DNA of 64,000 nt from Muricoccus harenae. Lineage in GTDB: Bacteria > Pseudomonadota > Alphaproteobacteria > Acetobacterales > Acetobacteraceae. Position 1 is the stretch's first letter. Every line of letters starts with the position of its first letter. Below are positions 16,713 to 24,702 of this stretch, piece after piece. The notes beneath the pieces are model-generated. The model did no database searches. It was not told the DNA's origin and saw only the letters and a program-made list of their open reading frames with translations. The stretch covers positions 62,001-126,000 of the forward strand of contig NZ_WWDL01000013.1 of the NCBI RefSeq assembly GCF_009848505.1. Direction: 5' to 3'. A program made the translations under genes and the position numbers.

Positions 16713-17521
16713 GCGCCCTCGCAGACGCGCGGACGCGTGCGGCGGAGTGGAATATCGAAGAGGATGTCGCCGCCCTCCAGGGGATAAGGTGTCCAAGCGA
16801 AGCGCAGCCCGTCTGCGATGCGCGCCGCCTCCGGCAGAATGAAGGCCGCGCGGCCGGAGCCGAGGATGACCGGAGCCACCGTGACATGCAGCCGGTCCAG
16901 CAAGCCCGCGGCCAGGAAACGCGAGACGGTCACGCCGCCGCCTTCCACAAAAAGCCGTGACAGCCCGCGCGCATGGAGGGCGCGGAGCAGGGCGGCTAGA
17001 TCCATGCCGTCCTCGCCGCGCGGCAGGCGCAGCACCTCCGCGGCGCCGTGCCGCGCGCCGCCCGGCACATCCTCAAGGCAGGCGAGGAGGGTGGGCGGCC
17101 CCCCATCGCTGAAGACGCGCCGCTCCACCGGCAGGCGGCGGGAAGGGTCCAGCACCACGCGGATCGGGCTTTCGCCCTCCACCTCGCGTGTCGTCAGCCG
17201 CGGATCGTCCTGGTCAATGGTGCCGGCGCCCACCAGCACCCCGTCGCATAGAGCCCGCAGCCGGTGCGTGTGCAGGATGTCGCCGCGTCCGCCGATCCAC
17301 TGGCTCGATCCGCCGGCGGTGGCGATCCGCCCGTCCAATGTCTGCGCCAGCCGGCCGATCACCATGCAGCCGTCACTCGCCTCGCCCTCCGACAGCACTG
17401 GGCCGAACAGGTCGTGGAGCGGGTGGGACGGCCATGGCGCGGCCTCGCCGGCACGCCGCTTCAGCAAAGCGGCCCAGGCCTCCGTCGTCGCGCGGTCTTC
17501 GGTGTCCGACGTGGCGTCCAT
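16709..17521 (-). CDS. RibD C-terminal/DHFR-like reductase domain protein
   Basis: 270-residue protein consisting of a RibD-C (pyrimidine reductase, DHFR-fold) domain after a roughly 50-residue N-terminal extension. Key motifs are IGRLAQTLDGRIAT, SSQWIGGRGD, THRLRALCDGVLVGAGTI, DDPRLTTR and LFVEGGGVTVSRFLAAGLLD, which match NADPH-dependent reductases of the riboflavin pathway. The deaminase half of RibD is missing, so it is not a full riboflavin enzyme. It is the first gene of the six-gene set and is separated from the flagellar genes by 150 bp. It likely reduces a ribosylamino-pyrimidine- or pterin-like intermediate; the substrate is unknown. Confidence 0.8.
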   Translation of the reverse strand: MDATSDTEDRATTEAWAALLKRRAGEAAPWPSHPLHDLFGPVLSEGEASDGCMVIGRLAQTLDGRIATAGGSSQWIGGRGDILHTHRLRALCDGVLVGAGTIDQDDPRLTTREVEGESPIRVVLDPSRRLPVERRVFSDGGPPTLLACLEDVPGGARHGAAEVLRLPRGEDGMDLAALLRALHARGLSRLFVEGGGVTVSRFLAAGLLDRLHVTVAPVILGSGRAAFILPEAARIADGLRFAWTPYPLEGGDILFDIPLRRTRPRVCEGA

Positions 17522-17671
17522 CCGCCTGAGCTATGCCCCAGCGGCGTGGACCGCGCCAGCAGGGGAGGTGACGAATGGCGCCCGCTGTAACACCCACTTC
17601 ACGAGGAGGTTGTCTGCAGAAAGGATCGCGGCGGCGCAGGGTGGCGCGAACACTCGTGCCGACGCGGCGGT

Positions 17672-18088
17672 TCAGGCCCGCGCCGCCAGCGCCAAAGAGG
17701 GCGCCTGCCGCGGGATCGCACGCTGGCCCATGCCGCCATAGGTCGTCGGCCGACTGGCCGGGATGGCAGCGCTGGCGATGGTCTCGATCACGCGAGATTG
17801 CAGCGCGATGGCACGCTCCAGCAGCCGACGATTCTCCTCCGACAGGTCGCGCAGCCGTCCGGCCAATCGCTCCGCAGCGTCGCGCAGGTCGCCTTGCGCG
17901 GTACTGCCGGTCTTCGTCGCGGCGCCGTAGGCCGCGGCGAAGGCATCGGAAGCCTGCAGCTTCGTGGTCGCGAGGGTCGCGGCGCGCGAGAGGTCGAGCC
18001 GGGCGAGCGCCTCGTTCTCTGCGCGCAGTGCTTCCGCGAGATGCTGGCCGGCGTTCAGCAGCGCCTGGATCATCGGGACATGGCTCAT
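17672..18088 (-). CDS. FlgN-like flagellar protein
   Basis: 138-residue predominantly helical protein in flagellar context. The sequence is a long amphipathic coiled coil (ALRAENEALARLDLSRA, LRDLSEENRRLLERAIAL) with a short unstructured C-terminus, as in FlgN-type export chaperones that hold hook-associated proteins FlgK and FlgL. The ATG at 18088 overlaps the stop of the rod-binding protein gene (ATGA), placing it third in the flgI, flgJ-like, flgN-like operon. Family assignment is moderate because coiled-coil chaperones diverge fast; operon position is the stronger argument. Confidence 0.65.
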   Translation of the reverse strand: MSHVPMIQALLNAGQHLAEALRAENEALARLDLSRAATLATTKLQASDAFAAAYGAATKTGSTAQGDLRDAAERLAGRLRDLSEENRRLLERAIALQSRVIETIASAAIPASRPTTYGGMGQRAIPRQAPSLALAARA

Positions 18089-18369
18089 GGGGAAGTTCCT
18101 TCCGAATGGGGTGGCGTCGGCTGCGTGCCCTGCACGCGCAGCAATTCGCGGAGGACGGCATCGGCGATGCCCACGCCGCCCCTGTCGGACCAGGAGCGGG
18201 CGTAATGCTCGACCAGCATCGGCCGCCACTGCTCCTCCGCCGCCCCGCCGGAGAGCAGCCCCTTCGGCGCCTCCCCGAAGACCGGCCTGAGCAGGGCGCC
18301 GAGGGCCTGCGCCTCGAAGCGTCGCGCGACGCGGGCGAGGGCGGCGGGATCGGAGGCGGCGATCTGCAT
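18085..18369 (-). CDS. Rod-binding protein, FlgJ N-terminal domain only
   Basis: 94-residue protein matching the rod-binding domain of FlgJ (residues 10-85: FEAQALGALLRPVFGEAP, LSGGAAEEQWRPMLVEHYA, GVGIADAVLRELL). The muramidase domain of gammaproteobacterial FlgJ is absent, which is usual in alphaproteobacteria. It acts in the periplasm during rod assembly although no signal peptide is visible, consistent with flagellar export. The start overlaps the flgI stop (TGATG) and the stop overlaps the next ATG, so translation is coupled along the operon. Confidence 0.8.
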   Translation of the reverse strand: MQIAASDPAALARVARRFEAQALGALLRPVFGEAPKGLLSGGAAEEQWRPMLVEHYARSWSDRGGVGIADAVLRELLRVQGTQPTPPHSEGTSP

Positions 18370-19499
18370 CAACGCACCTCCAGCTCCGCCTGGAGCGCAC
18401 CGGCTGCCTTGATGGATTGCAGGATGGTGATCAGGTCGCGCGGCCCGACGCCCAGCGAGTTCAGCCCCCGAACCAGCTCCTCGAGTGTGACGGAGCGCGG
18501 CAGGATGCCCATGCGGCGCTCGCGCTGATCGTCCACCTCTATGTTGGTGCACGGCACCACCACCGTCTCGCCGCGTGCCAGCGGGTTGGGCTGGCTCACC
18601 TGCGGGGTCTCGGTGACGCGGATGGTCAGGTTGCCCTGGGCAATGGCCATAGTGGAGACACGGACATTCGCGCCCATGACGATGGTGCCTGGTGCCTCCT
18701 CGATGATGACGCGAGCAGCCTGGTCGGGCTCCATGCGCAGCTGCTCGATATCGGTAAGCAGCCGCGCGATGTCGCGATGCCCGGTCATCAGCACCACGGT
18801 GCGCGGATCGGTGGCCGTCGCACTGCCGGCGCCGATGACCCGGTTGATCGCGGCCACCATCCGCTGGGCAGTGGTCAGATCGGGGTTGCGGAGGGAGAGG
18901 CGGATCCGGTCGCGCCCTGCCAGCTCGAAGGGCACCTCCCGCTCCACCACCGCGCCGGAGGAGATGCGAGCGGATGTGGGCACCCCGCGCTGCACCGAGG
19001 ACCCCTGGCCCCGCGCACCGATCGCGCCCGTGGCTACCGCGCCCTGCGCCACGGCATAGACCTCCCCATCCGCTTCCATCAGCGGCGCGACGAGCAGCGT
19101 CCCCCCGGTGAGGTTCGAGGCATCACCGAGGGAGGACACGGCGACATCCAGCCGGCTGCCCGGCCGGGCGAAGGCGGGCAGGTTTGTGGTGACCATCACG
19201 GCCGCGACATTGCGCGTGTCGAGCTGCTTTTCCTGGTCCCGCGTGTTCACGCCGAGCCGCTCGAGCATCCCGACCAGGGATTGCCGCGTGAAGATGGCCG
19301 AGCGAAGCCGGTCCCCGGTGCCCGGCAGCCCCACCACCAGCCCGTAGCCGACCAGTTGGTTGTCTCGCACGCCCTCGATATCGCCGATGTCCTTGATCCG
19401 CACCTGTGCCGCGCCTGGTCCTGCCCAGAACAGGGCGGCGAGCAGGAGGAAGCAGGGGATCAGCGCGGCCTTCGTGCTTCGGAAACCGGTCTGGCGCAA
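18369..19499 (-). CDS. flgI: Flagellar P-ring protein FlgI
   Basis: P-ring subunit forming the periplasmic bushing of the flagellar rod. 376 residues with a signal peptide (hydrophobic core ALIPCFLLLAALFWAG, cleavage near AAQ) and the FlgI core: VRIKDIGDIEGVRDNQLVGYGLVVGL, GTGDRL, NVAAVMVTTNLPAFARPG, VSSLGDASNLTGGTLL and VTLEELVRGLNSLGVGPRDLI. The usual initiator is taken as TTG 19499, not the TTG at 19514, because GGAGG lies 5 nt before it and the predicted sigma-54 start point falls at about 19518. It heads the flgI, flgJ-like, flgN-like operon, divergent from fliX. Confidence 0.95.
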   Translation of the reverse strand: MRQTGFRSTKAALIPCFLLLAALFWAGPGAAQVRIKDIGDIEGVRDNQLVGYGLVVGLPGTGDRLRSAIFTRQSLVGMLERLGVNTRDQEKQLDTRNVAAVMVTTNLPAFARPGSRLDVAVSSLGDASNLTGGTLLVAPLMEADGEVYAVAQGAVATGAIGARGQGSSVQRGVPTSARISSGAVVEREVPFELAGRDRIRLSLRNPDLTTAQRMVAAINRVIGAGSATATDPRTVVLMTGHRDIARLLTDIEQLRMEPDQAARVIIEEAPGTIVMGANVRVSTMAIAQGNLTIRVTETPQVSQPNPLARGETVVVPCTNIEVDDQRERRMGILPRSVTLEELVRGLNSLGVGPRDLITILQSIKAAGALQAELEVR

Positions 19500-19529
19500 T
19501 GTGACCTCCAACAAGGCACCTCCCGGAGC

Positions 19530-19544
19530 GCAATGCCCGTGCCA
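19530..19544 (-). promoter_or_regulatory. Sigma-54 promoter of the flgI operon
   Basis: On the minus strand the sequence reads TGGCAC-GGGCA-TTGC (19544 to 19530), a near-perfect -24/-12 element with GG and GC 12 bases apart. The expected transcription start is about 19518, giving a 19-nt leader with the GGAGG of flgI. Sigma-54 control of basal-body genes together with FliX/FlbD is known in Caulobacter, which fits the adjacent fliX. Confidence 0.75.
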
Positions 19545-19640
19545 GGGCAGGGCGGGGGAGGGGCGGCAGGACCTGCCGGTCAGGGGCGGCTTTCGCCGCA
19601 GGGGCCGGCAGGATCGGGCGGTGAAGCGGCAGGAGACGGC

Positions 19641-20048
19641 ATGGCAGGCATGGACGGAATCGGCGGCGTCGGCCGGGCAGGCCCGGCGAATGGGCCGCGC
19701 ATCACGTCACGCGGCGGCGGTTTCCGCCTGCCCGCGGGCGCGAAGGAGTCCACGGAAGCCGCCGCGGCCCAGGCGGCTACCCCCCTCGGGCTCATGGCGC
19801 TCCAGGAGGCCGAGGACGCGGCTGCCCGGGACCGGTGCGGCGCGGCCAGGGCGCGGGACATGTTGAAGGAACTGTCGTCGCTACAGGCTGAGATGCTGCG
19901 GGGAGCCGCGGACCCGGCGCGGCTGGAGCGCCTGGCCCGGCTGGCGGAGGGGGAGGCTCCCGCCGACGCGGTGCTGGCAGACGCCCTGGCCAGCATTGCC
20001 TTGCGGGCCCGAATCGAGCTGGCCCGGCGGAGCGTCGCCGCACGGTAA
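19641..20048 (+). CDS. fliX: Flagellar assembly regulator FliX
   Basis: 135-residue FliX, which in Caulobacter couples basal-body assembly to activity of the sigma-54 activator FlbD. Recognisable family features are the N-terminal Gly/Arg-rich segment (GPRITSRGGGFRLPAG), then LMALQEAEDAAARDRCGAARARDMLKEL and the C-terminal ADALASIALRARIELARR. Length agrees with the family (about 135-140). ATG 19641 has AGGAG five bases upstream. It is divergent from flgI with about 140 bp between them. flbD itself is not in the window. Confidence 0.88.
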   Translation: MAGMDGIGGVGRAGPANGPRITSRGGGFRLPAGAKESTEAAAAQAATPLGLMALQEAEDAAARDRCGAARARDMLKELSSLQAEMLRGAADPARLERLARLAEGEAPADAVLADALASIALRARIELARRSVAAR

Positions 20049-20109
20049 CCGGAGCGGTAAAATGATCCGCCTTGGAACCGAATCCATGCCTCGGAAGTGC
20101 ACCGAAACG

Positions 20110-20124
20110 TGGCATTCAGGTTGC
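20110..20124 (+). promoter_or_regulatory. Sigma-54-like promoter upstream of dksA
   Basis: TGGCAT-TCAGG-TTGC at 20110-20124 has both invariant GG and GC dinucleotides with the correct 12-base offset. It would start transcription near 20136, 118 nt before the dksA start. A match of this quality can occur by chance in a window this size, so the assignment leans on the second, flagellar, sigma-54 site 570 bp away. Confidence 0.45.
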
Positions 20125-20253
20125 CAGAGCATGAAAGGCCGCCGGTTACACCGCTCTGGAGGGGGACTCCCCTTGTTATGAGACCGGCAGCATCGTTATA
20201 CGCGGCTGCCTGCCAGGCCGGGGGGACCGGAGGGGTCGGGCCAGGCCATCGGG

Positions 20254-20679
20254 ATGCAAGCCATGCTCATCACCCTGCCGCCGGACTACAAGCCCTCGGA
20301 TGACGAGGCCTTCATGAACGCACGTCAGCTTGCTTATTTTCGGCAGAAGCTGCTGAGATGGCGCCAGGACCTCCTTCGGGAGGCGGGGGAGACCCTGAGC
20401 TCCATGGGCCAGGGCGGGATCGTCGAGGCCGACCTGACCGACCGCGCGAGCGTCGAGACGGACCGGGCCCTGGAGCTCCGCACCCGAGATCGCGCCCGAA
20501 AGCTGATCAGTAAGATCGACCAGGCGCTGGAGCGTGTGGACAACGGCACCTACGGCTATTGCGAGGAAACCGGCGAGCCGATCGGCCTCCGTCGCCTGGA
20601 GGCCCGCCCCATCGCTACACTCTCCATCGAGGCGCAGGAGCGCCACGAGCGGATGGAGCGGGTGCATCGGGACGACTGA
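20254..20679 (+). CDS. dksA: RNA polymerase-binding transcription factor DksA, single-cysteine type
   Basis: 141-residue DksA, which binds the RNA polymerase secondary channel and with ppGpp adjusts transcription of rRNA and biosynthetic genes. The coiled coil carries the tip residues in EADLTDRASVETDRALELRTRD, and the globular end is GTYGYCEETGEPIGLRRLEARPI. Of the four zinc cysteines of E. coli DksA only the first is present (C-x2-T and later S-x2-A), so zinc-independent folding is expected, as reported for some alphaproteobacterial and Pseudomonas DksA-type proteins. Starts at 20254 or 20263 are both possible. It has a possible sigma-54 promoter, and a long leader of EF-G follows it. Confidence 0.93.
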   Translation: MQAMLITLPPDYKPSDDEAFMNARQLAYFRQKLLRWRQDLLREAGETLSSMGQGGIVEADLTDRASVETDRALELRTRDRARKLISKIDQALERVDNGTYGYCEETGEPIGLRRLEARPIATLSIEAQERHERMERVHRDD

Positions 20680-21327
20680 GAGCGCAGGGCCCTTCAGCCC
20701 CGCAAGGCCGCCTTCGCGCGGCGTATCCATTCTATTTTGGAGGCCGACCAGTGGACGCCCGTTCCCAATGGCGGACTGTGCCGGGCTCCCGTGCCTGCCA
20801 AAGGGTTGGTTTGGCGGGCTTGCCCCTGGAAATCGTTGGACTTGGCTCGTCGGTGAGTTCCCAACCGGTCCCGTCGAGGGGATTCGCGGATCGCCCCGCC
20901 CCAGGTCTGAATGCCAGAGGCCTGAATGCGAGGGAGCCGGCTTCTAAGCCGGGATTTGGTGCCCCGAGGCCCTGGAATCGTGTCCGGGATGCCGCAGGCG
21001 GCGCCGCAGCGTCCGGGAATGCTTGCAAAATGCCGCCCGGCAGAGCATGTGTCCGCCCGCAGCACGGACGCGGCAGCTGCGCCTTGCGGCATCAGGCAGA
21101 CCGGATCGGGGAACGGGCGGAGCGGCGATGCCGCGTAGGCCCGCGCAGCCGCATCTGGAATGCTTGGCTGACGGCCACCGGACGGTCTCCGTCACGAGGT
21201 CAGGGCGGCGCAGCTGCGGCACCCATGCGGCGCATTCGCGGTAGGCACCCGCGGCGCGTCGCGTAAGACAACCCGCGGTTCGCGCCGCGAAGCAAGTAGG
21301 CGGCTCCGCCGCAGATGAACCCCACGG
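20680..21327 (+). other. Non-coding region between dksA and the EF-G gene
   Basis: About 650 bp without a convincing gene. A GTG-started frame at 20751-21266 has a GGAGG upstream but shows no family resemblance and weak codon bias. Many short inverted repeats occur, but no tRNA, RNA family or terminator with a T-tract could be identified. It continues into the tandem hairpin repeats before the EF-G gene. Confidence 0.5.
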
Positions 21328-21440
21328 TCCCGGCCGTGACACTCCCGCGGCCTTGGCCGTGACACCAATGACGCGGCCCAGCCGCGACATCACCGCGCGG
21401 CCTAGCCGCGACACCATTGCGCGGCCCAGCCGCGACCGAC
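21328..21440 (+). repeat. Tandem GC hairpin repeats in the EF-G leader
   Basis: Five imperfect copies of a roughly 23-bp unit centred on GCGGCC-x-x-GCCGCGAC, each able to form a short hairpin (GCGGC with GCCGC, or ACGG/GCGG with CCGT). The last three copies are the most alike. The array ends exactly before the GGAGG of the EF-G start at 21451, so it lies in or just upstream of the leader. Confidence 0.8.
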
Positions 21441-21450
21441 GGAGGCCCAA

Positions 21451-23532
21451 GTGGCGCGCACCCCCCTCGATCGTATCCGTAACATCGGTATCACGGCGCA
21501 TATCGACGCCGGCAAGACGACCACTACGGAGCGGATCCTCTACTACACCGGCAAGTCCCACAGGATCGGTGAGGTCCATGAGGGCAACACCACCACCGAC
21601 TACATGGAGCAGGAGCGTGAGCGTGGCATCACGATCACCTCCGCCGCCGTGACCGCCGAGTGGAAGGACCACCGGATCAACGTCATCGACACCCCAGGCC
21701 ACATCGACTTCAACATCGAAGTGAACCGTTCACTGCGCGTGCTCGACGGCGCGGTGTTCATCATCGAGGGCGTGGCCGGTGTGCAGCCGCAGTCCGAGAC
21801 GAACTGGCGCCTGGCGGACCGCTACAACGTCCCCCGCATCATCTTCATCAACAAGCTGGACCGCACGGGCGCCGACTTCTACCGCGCGGCCGCGACCCTG
21901 ACCGAGAAGCTCGGCATCAACTGGGTCACGCTCCAGCTGCCGATCGGCATCGAGGACACCCTTAAGGGCATCGTCGATCTGGTCGAGATGAAGGCCTATA
22001 TCTGGGAGGGCGACGAGCTCGGCGCCAAGTACCACGAGACCCCGATCCCCGACGACCTGAAGGACAAGGCCGCCGAGTACCGCCAGATCCTGCTCGACAC
22101 CGCGCTTTCGGTCGATGACGCGGCGATGGAAGAGTATTTCGACAAGGGCGACGTGGATGTCGCGACGCTGAAGCGCTGCATCAAGCGCGGCACGATTGAC
22201 GGCACCTTCCGCCCGGTCTTCTGCGGCTCGGCCTTCAAGAACAAGGGCGTGCAACCGCTTCTTGACGGCGTGATCGACTATCTGCCGTCCCCGGTCGACA
22301 TCCCCGGCATCAAGGTGGCCGCGGAAGAGGGCGAGGACGAGGCGGCCGAGCGCCGCATCATCCCCGCGAATGTGGATGCGCCCTTCGCCGGCCTCGCCTT
22401 CAAGATCGTCAATGACAAGTACGGCAACCTGACCTTCGTCCGCGTCTACTCGGGCGTGCTGAAGACCGGCGACACGGTCCTCAACACCACCAAGGAGGGC
22501 AAGGAGCGCGTCGGCCGCATGTTCCAGATGCATGCCGACAAGCGCGAGGAGATCAAGGAGGTCACCGCTGGCGACATCGCGGCCTTCGTGGGCCTGAAGG
22601 ACACCGGCACGGGTGACACGCTGGCCTCCGCCGAGGATCCGGTTGTGCTCGAGCGCATGGCCTTCCCGGTGCCGGTCATCGACATCTCCGTCGAGCCGAA
22701 GACCAAGGAGGGTGTCGAGAAGATGACCCTCGGGCTGCAGAAGCTGGCCGGCGAGGACCCCTCGCTGCGCCTGAAGACCGACCAGGAGACCGGCCAGACC
22801 ATCCTGTCCGGCATGGGCGAGCTGCATCTCGAGATCATCATCGACCGCCTGAAGCGCGAATACGGCGTGGACGCCAATATCGGCGCGCCGCAGGTCGCCT
22901 ATCGCGAGACGATCACCAAGTCTCACACCGAGACCTACACCCATAAGAAGCAGTCGGGTGGCTCGGGCCAGTACGCCGAGGTCAAGATCGTCTTCGAGCC
23001 GAAGGAGCGGAACACGGGCATCGAGTTCGTGAACGCCACCGCCGGCGGCTCGGTGCCGAAGGAGTACATCCCGGCAGTCGAGAAGGGCATCAAGGTGCAG
23101 GCCGATACGGGCGTGCTCGCCGGCTTCCCGACGGTGGACTTCAAGTACTCCCTGGTGGACGGCAAGTACCACGACGTCGACTCGAGCGCGCTCGCGTTCG
23201 AAATCGCAGCCAAGGCCTGCTTCCGCGAGGGCATGAAGAAGGCCGGCCCGGTCATCCTGGAGCCGATCATGGACGTGGAGGTCACCACCCCCTCCGACCA
23301 TGTCGGTGACGTCGTGGGCGACCTGAACCGCCGCCGTGGCGTGATCCAGTCGCAGGACATGGCGTCCACTTCGGTCATCATCCGGGCGCATGTCCCGCTG
23401 AAGGAGATGTTCGGCTACATCTCCAACCTGCGCGGCATGACGAAGGGGCGCGCTTCCTTCTCCATGCAGTTCCACCACTATGATCCCGTCCCCCGGAACG
23501 TGGCGGACGAGATCATGAAGGCCTCGGCCTAA
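21451..23532 (+). CDS. fusA: Translation elongation factor G, stand-alone copy
   Basis: 693-residue EF-G, the GTPase driving ribosomal translocation. G1 AHIDAGKTT (16-24), the switch I/G2 region with [10 protein letters not shown]3 DTPGHID (80-86) and G4 NKLD (133-136) are intact, followed by the domain II to V signatures ([27 protein letters not shown]). GTG 21451 has GGAGG five bases upstream. It is not next to rpsL, rpsG or tuf as in the str operon. Around G3 it reads [20 protein letters not shown] and [20 protein letters not shown] rather than the common HVDFTIEVERS and SVAGVEPQSET. It may therefore be a second, divergent EF-G. Whether another fusA exists cannot be seen here. Confidence 0.93.
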   Translation: MARTPLDRIRNIGITAHIDAGKTTTTERILYYTGKSHRIGEVHEGNTTTDYMEQERERGITITSAAVTAEWKDHRINVIDTPGHIDFNIEVNRSLRVLDGAVFIIEGVAGVQPQSETNWRLADRYNVPRIIFINKLDRTGADFYRAAATLTEKLGINWVTLQLPIGIEDTLKGIVDLVEMKAYIWEGDELGAKYHETPIPDDLKDKAAEYRQILLDTALSVDDAAMEEYFDKGDVDVATLKRCIKRGTIDGTFRPVFCGSAFKNKGVQPLLDGVIDYLPSPVDIPGIKVAAEEGEDEAAERRIIPANVDAPFAGLAFKIVNDKYGNLTFVRVYSGVLKTGDTVLNTTKEGKERVGRMFQMHADKREEIKEVTAGDIAAFVGLKDTGTGDTLASAEDPVVLERMAFPVPVIDISVEPKTKEGVEKMTLGLQKLAGEDPSLRLKTDQETGQTILSGMGELHLEIIIDRLKREYGVDANIGAPQVAYRETITKSHTETYTHKKQSGGSGQYAEVKIVFEPKERNTGIEFVNATAGGSVPKEYIPAVEKGIKVQADTGVLAGFPTVDFKYSLVDGKYHDVDSSALAFEIAAKACFREGMKKAGPVILEPIMDVEVTTPSDHVGDVVGDLNRRRGVIQSQDMASTSVIIRAHVPLKEMFGYISNLRGMTKGRASFSMQFHHYDPVPRNVADEIMKASA

Positions 23533-23538
23533 TTTCCC

Positions 23539-23853
23539 ATGCGGCTGCGCTGGACGCGGGGCCGCACGGACGATCCGGGTGACGGGGCCAGCCGGCTCCG
23601 CGCCCGCGAATGGGTTGGTTGCGACGACGCGGGCGAGACCATCGCCCGCGTCGTTCGCGTTCATGGGCCACTCCTGACCAACTGGCGCCTGTTCCACGCC
23701 GTGGCGCTGGACGAGGAGGCACGGGTGGTCGAGCTGCGGCCCTCCCTGCCGGGCGACCGCTGGCTGGTGGTGGTGAAGGACCGGGTGGTGGACCGTGCGC
23801 CCCTGGCCATGGCCGCCGTGCGGCGCGCCGAGGCGGCGCTCGCCGCGAACTAG
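23539..23853 (+). CDS. Hypothetical protein downstream of EF-G
   Basis: 104-residue protein starting 6 bp after the EF-G stop, so probably co-transcribed with it. The sequence is mixed alpha/beta without signal peptide or membrane segment (WVGCDDAGETIARVVRV, NWRLFHAVALDEEARVVELR, GDRWLVVVKDRVVDRAP). No family is recognised. The weak Shine-Dalgarno and Arg-rich N-terminus leave some doubt about the exact start. Confidence 0.6.
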   Translation: MRLRWTRGRTDDPGDGASRLRAREWVGCDDAGETIARVVRVHGPLLTNWRLFHAVALDEEARVVELRPSLPGDRWLVVVKDRVVDRAPLAMAAVRRAEAALAAN

Positions 23854-23869
23854 TCCGGCTTCGGGGAGT

Positions 23870-24319
23870 CTAGCGCCGCAGGTGGTGCAGCCCCGTTGCG
23901 TCCAGCACGATCACCCCATCTGCCACCCGCGTCGCGACATAGCGCAGCCGGGCGGAGCCGCGATCCTTCCGCGCGCGGGAGTGGGTCACCTCGACCACCT
24001 CAAGGGTCACCACCACCTCTTCATCCGGGCGCAGCGCGGCGGGCCAGCGGATTTCCATGGCGGACCCAGCCAGGCTGATGTCGCGCAGCAGCGGGCTGGC
24101 CATCAGCATTCCGAAGCAAGCCGAGAGCGTATGTAGCCCGGCGGCCACCACCGTGCCGAAGATGGACTCCTTCGCGGCCTCCACGTCCAGGTGGAAGGGC
24201 TGTGGATCGTAGCGCCTGGCGAAGGCGCGGATCTCCTCGAGCGAGAGCGACAGGCGGCCTAACTGGTAGCGGTCGCCGGGATGCAACTCGTCGAGGGAGC
24301 GGAGGCGGGGCAGCGTCAT
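23870..24319 (-). CDS. MaoC-like (R)-enoyl-CoA hydratase family protein
   Basis: 149-residue single hot-dog domain protein of the MaoC dehydratase family, which hydrates (R)-specific enoyl-CoA or related thioesters. Family features are LDELHPGDRYQLGRLSLSLEEI, FARRYDPQPFHLDVEAAKESIFGTVVAAGLHTLS with the catalytic Asp-His pair (D and H in YDPQPFHLD), and LRPDEEVVVTLEVVEV. The start ATG 24319 removes a long unrelated N-terminal reading frame. It faces the EF-G downstream gene and is divergent from two small membrane-protein genes. Confidence 0.85.
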   Translation of the reverse strand: MTLPRLRSLDELHPGDRYQLGRLSLSLEEIRAFARRYDPQPFHLDVEAAKESIFGTVVAAGLHTLSACFGMLMASPLLRDISLAGSAMEIRWPAALRPDEEVVVTLEVVEVTHSRARKDRGSARLRYVATRVADGVIVLDATGLHHLRR

Positions 24320-24375
24320 CCGCTTTCCATACCGCCGCCGCCCGGCCCCTTGAAGCCATGCCTCCGGATGGCGAC

Positions 24376-24693
24376 ATGCCCCGTATGACCCAGGACCCTC
24401 ACAGGCCCCCCGTTCTCGATATGACGCCCGAGGGCGACTTCCGGGAAACCCAGCAGCGCCCGCTGGCTGGCGGCTCGTGGCTGGATCGCGCGCTGCTGCG
24501 CCTGGGCGGTGTAGCCGTGCTTGCAACAGCCGTAGCGGGCGGGCTGGTGCTCGCGGCTGCGGCGGCGCTGATCCTCGGCCTGCTCATTCCCGTGGTGATC
24601 GTGGCGGGGATGGTTGGCTTTGCATCGCTTTGGTGGCGCATGCGGCGGGCTCGCCGCAACGGCATGCCCGCCTTTGTTGTGATGCGCCGCTGA
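24376..24693 (+). CDS. Small membrane protein, unknown function
   Basis: 105-residue hypothetical protein. The N-terminal 45 residues are polar, ending in RPLAGGSWLDRALLRLG. A long hydrophobic stretch of about 45 residues follows (VAVLATAVAGGLVLAAAAAL through VVIVAGMVGFASLWW), probably one hairpin of two helices, and the chain ends in a short basic tail. ATG 24376 or 24385 may be used. It is followed 9 bp later by another small membrane protein, so the two may form an operon. Confidence 0.6.
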   Translation: MPRMTQDPHRPPVLDMTPEGDFRETQQRPLAGGSWLDRALLRLGGVAVLATAVAGGLVLAAAAALILGLLIPVVIVAGMVGFASLWWRMRRARRNGMPAFVVMRR

Positions 24694-24702
24694 GCCATCG
24701 CG

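Noticed and set aside
18417-20048. Long open frame over the flgI region on the plus strand
   Set aside because: It reads antisense to flgI with no family resemblance; the frame is open because of high GC. Only its last part is fliX, which has its own start.
20751-21266. GTG-started frame with GGAGG before it between dksA and the EF-G gene
   Set aside because: No domain, weak codon bias and mixed composition; possible but unsupported.
21730-23697. 655-codon minus-strand frame across EF-G
   Set aside because: Shadow of the EF-G gene; His/Asp/Val-rich composition typical of antisense reading of GC-rich genes.
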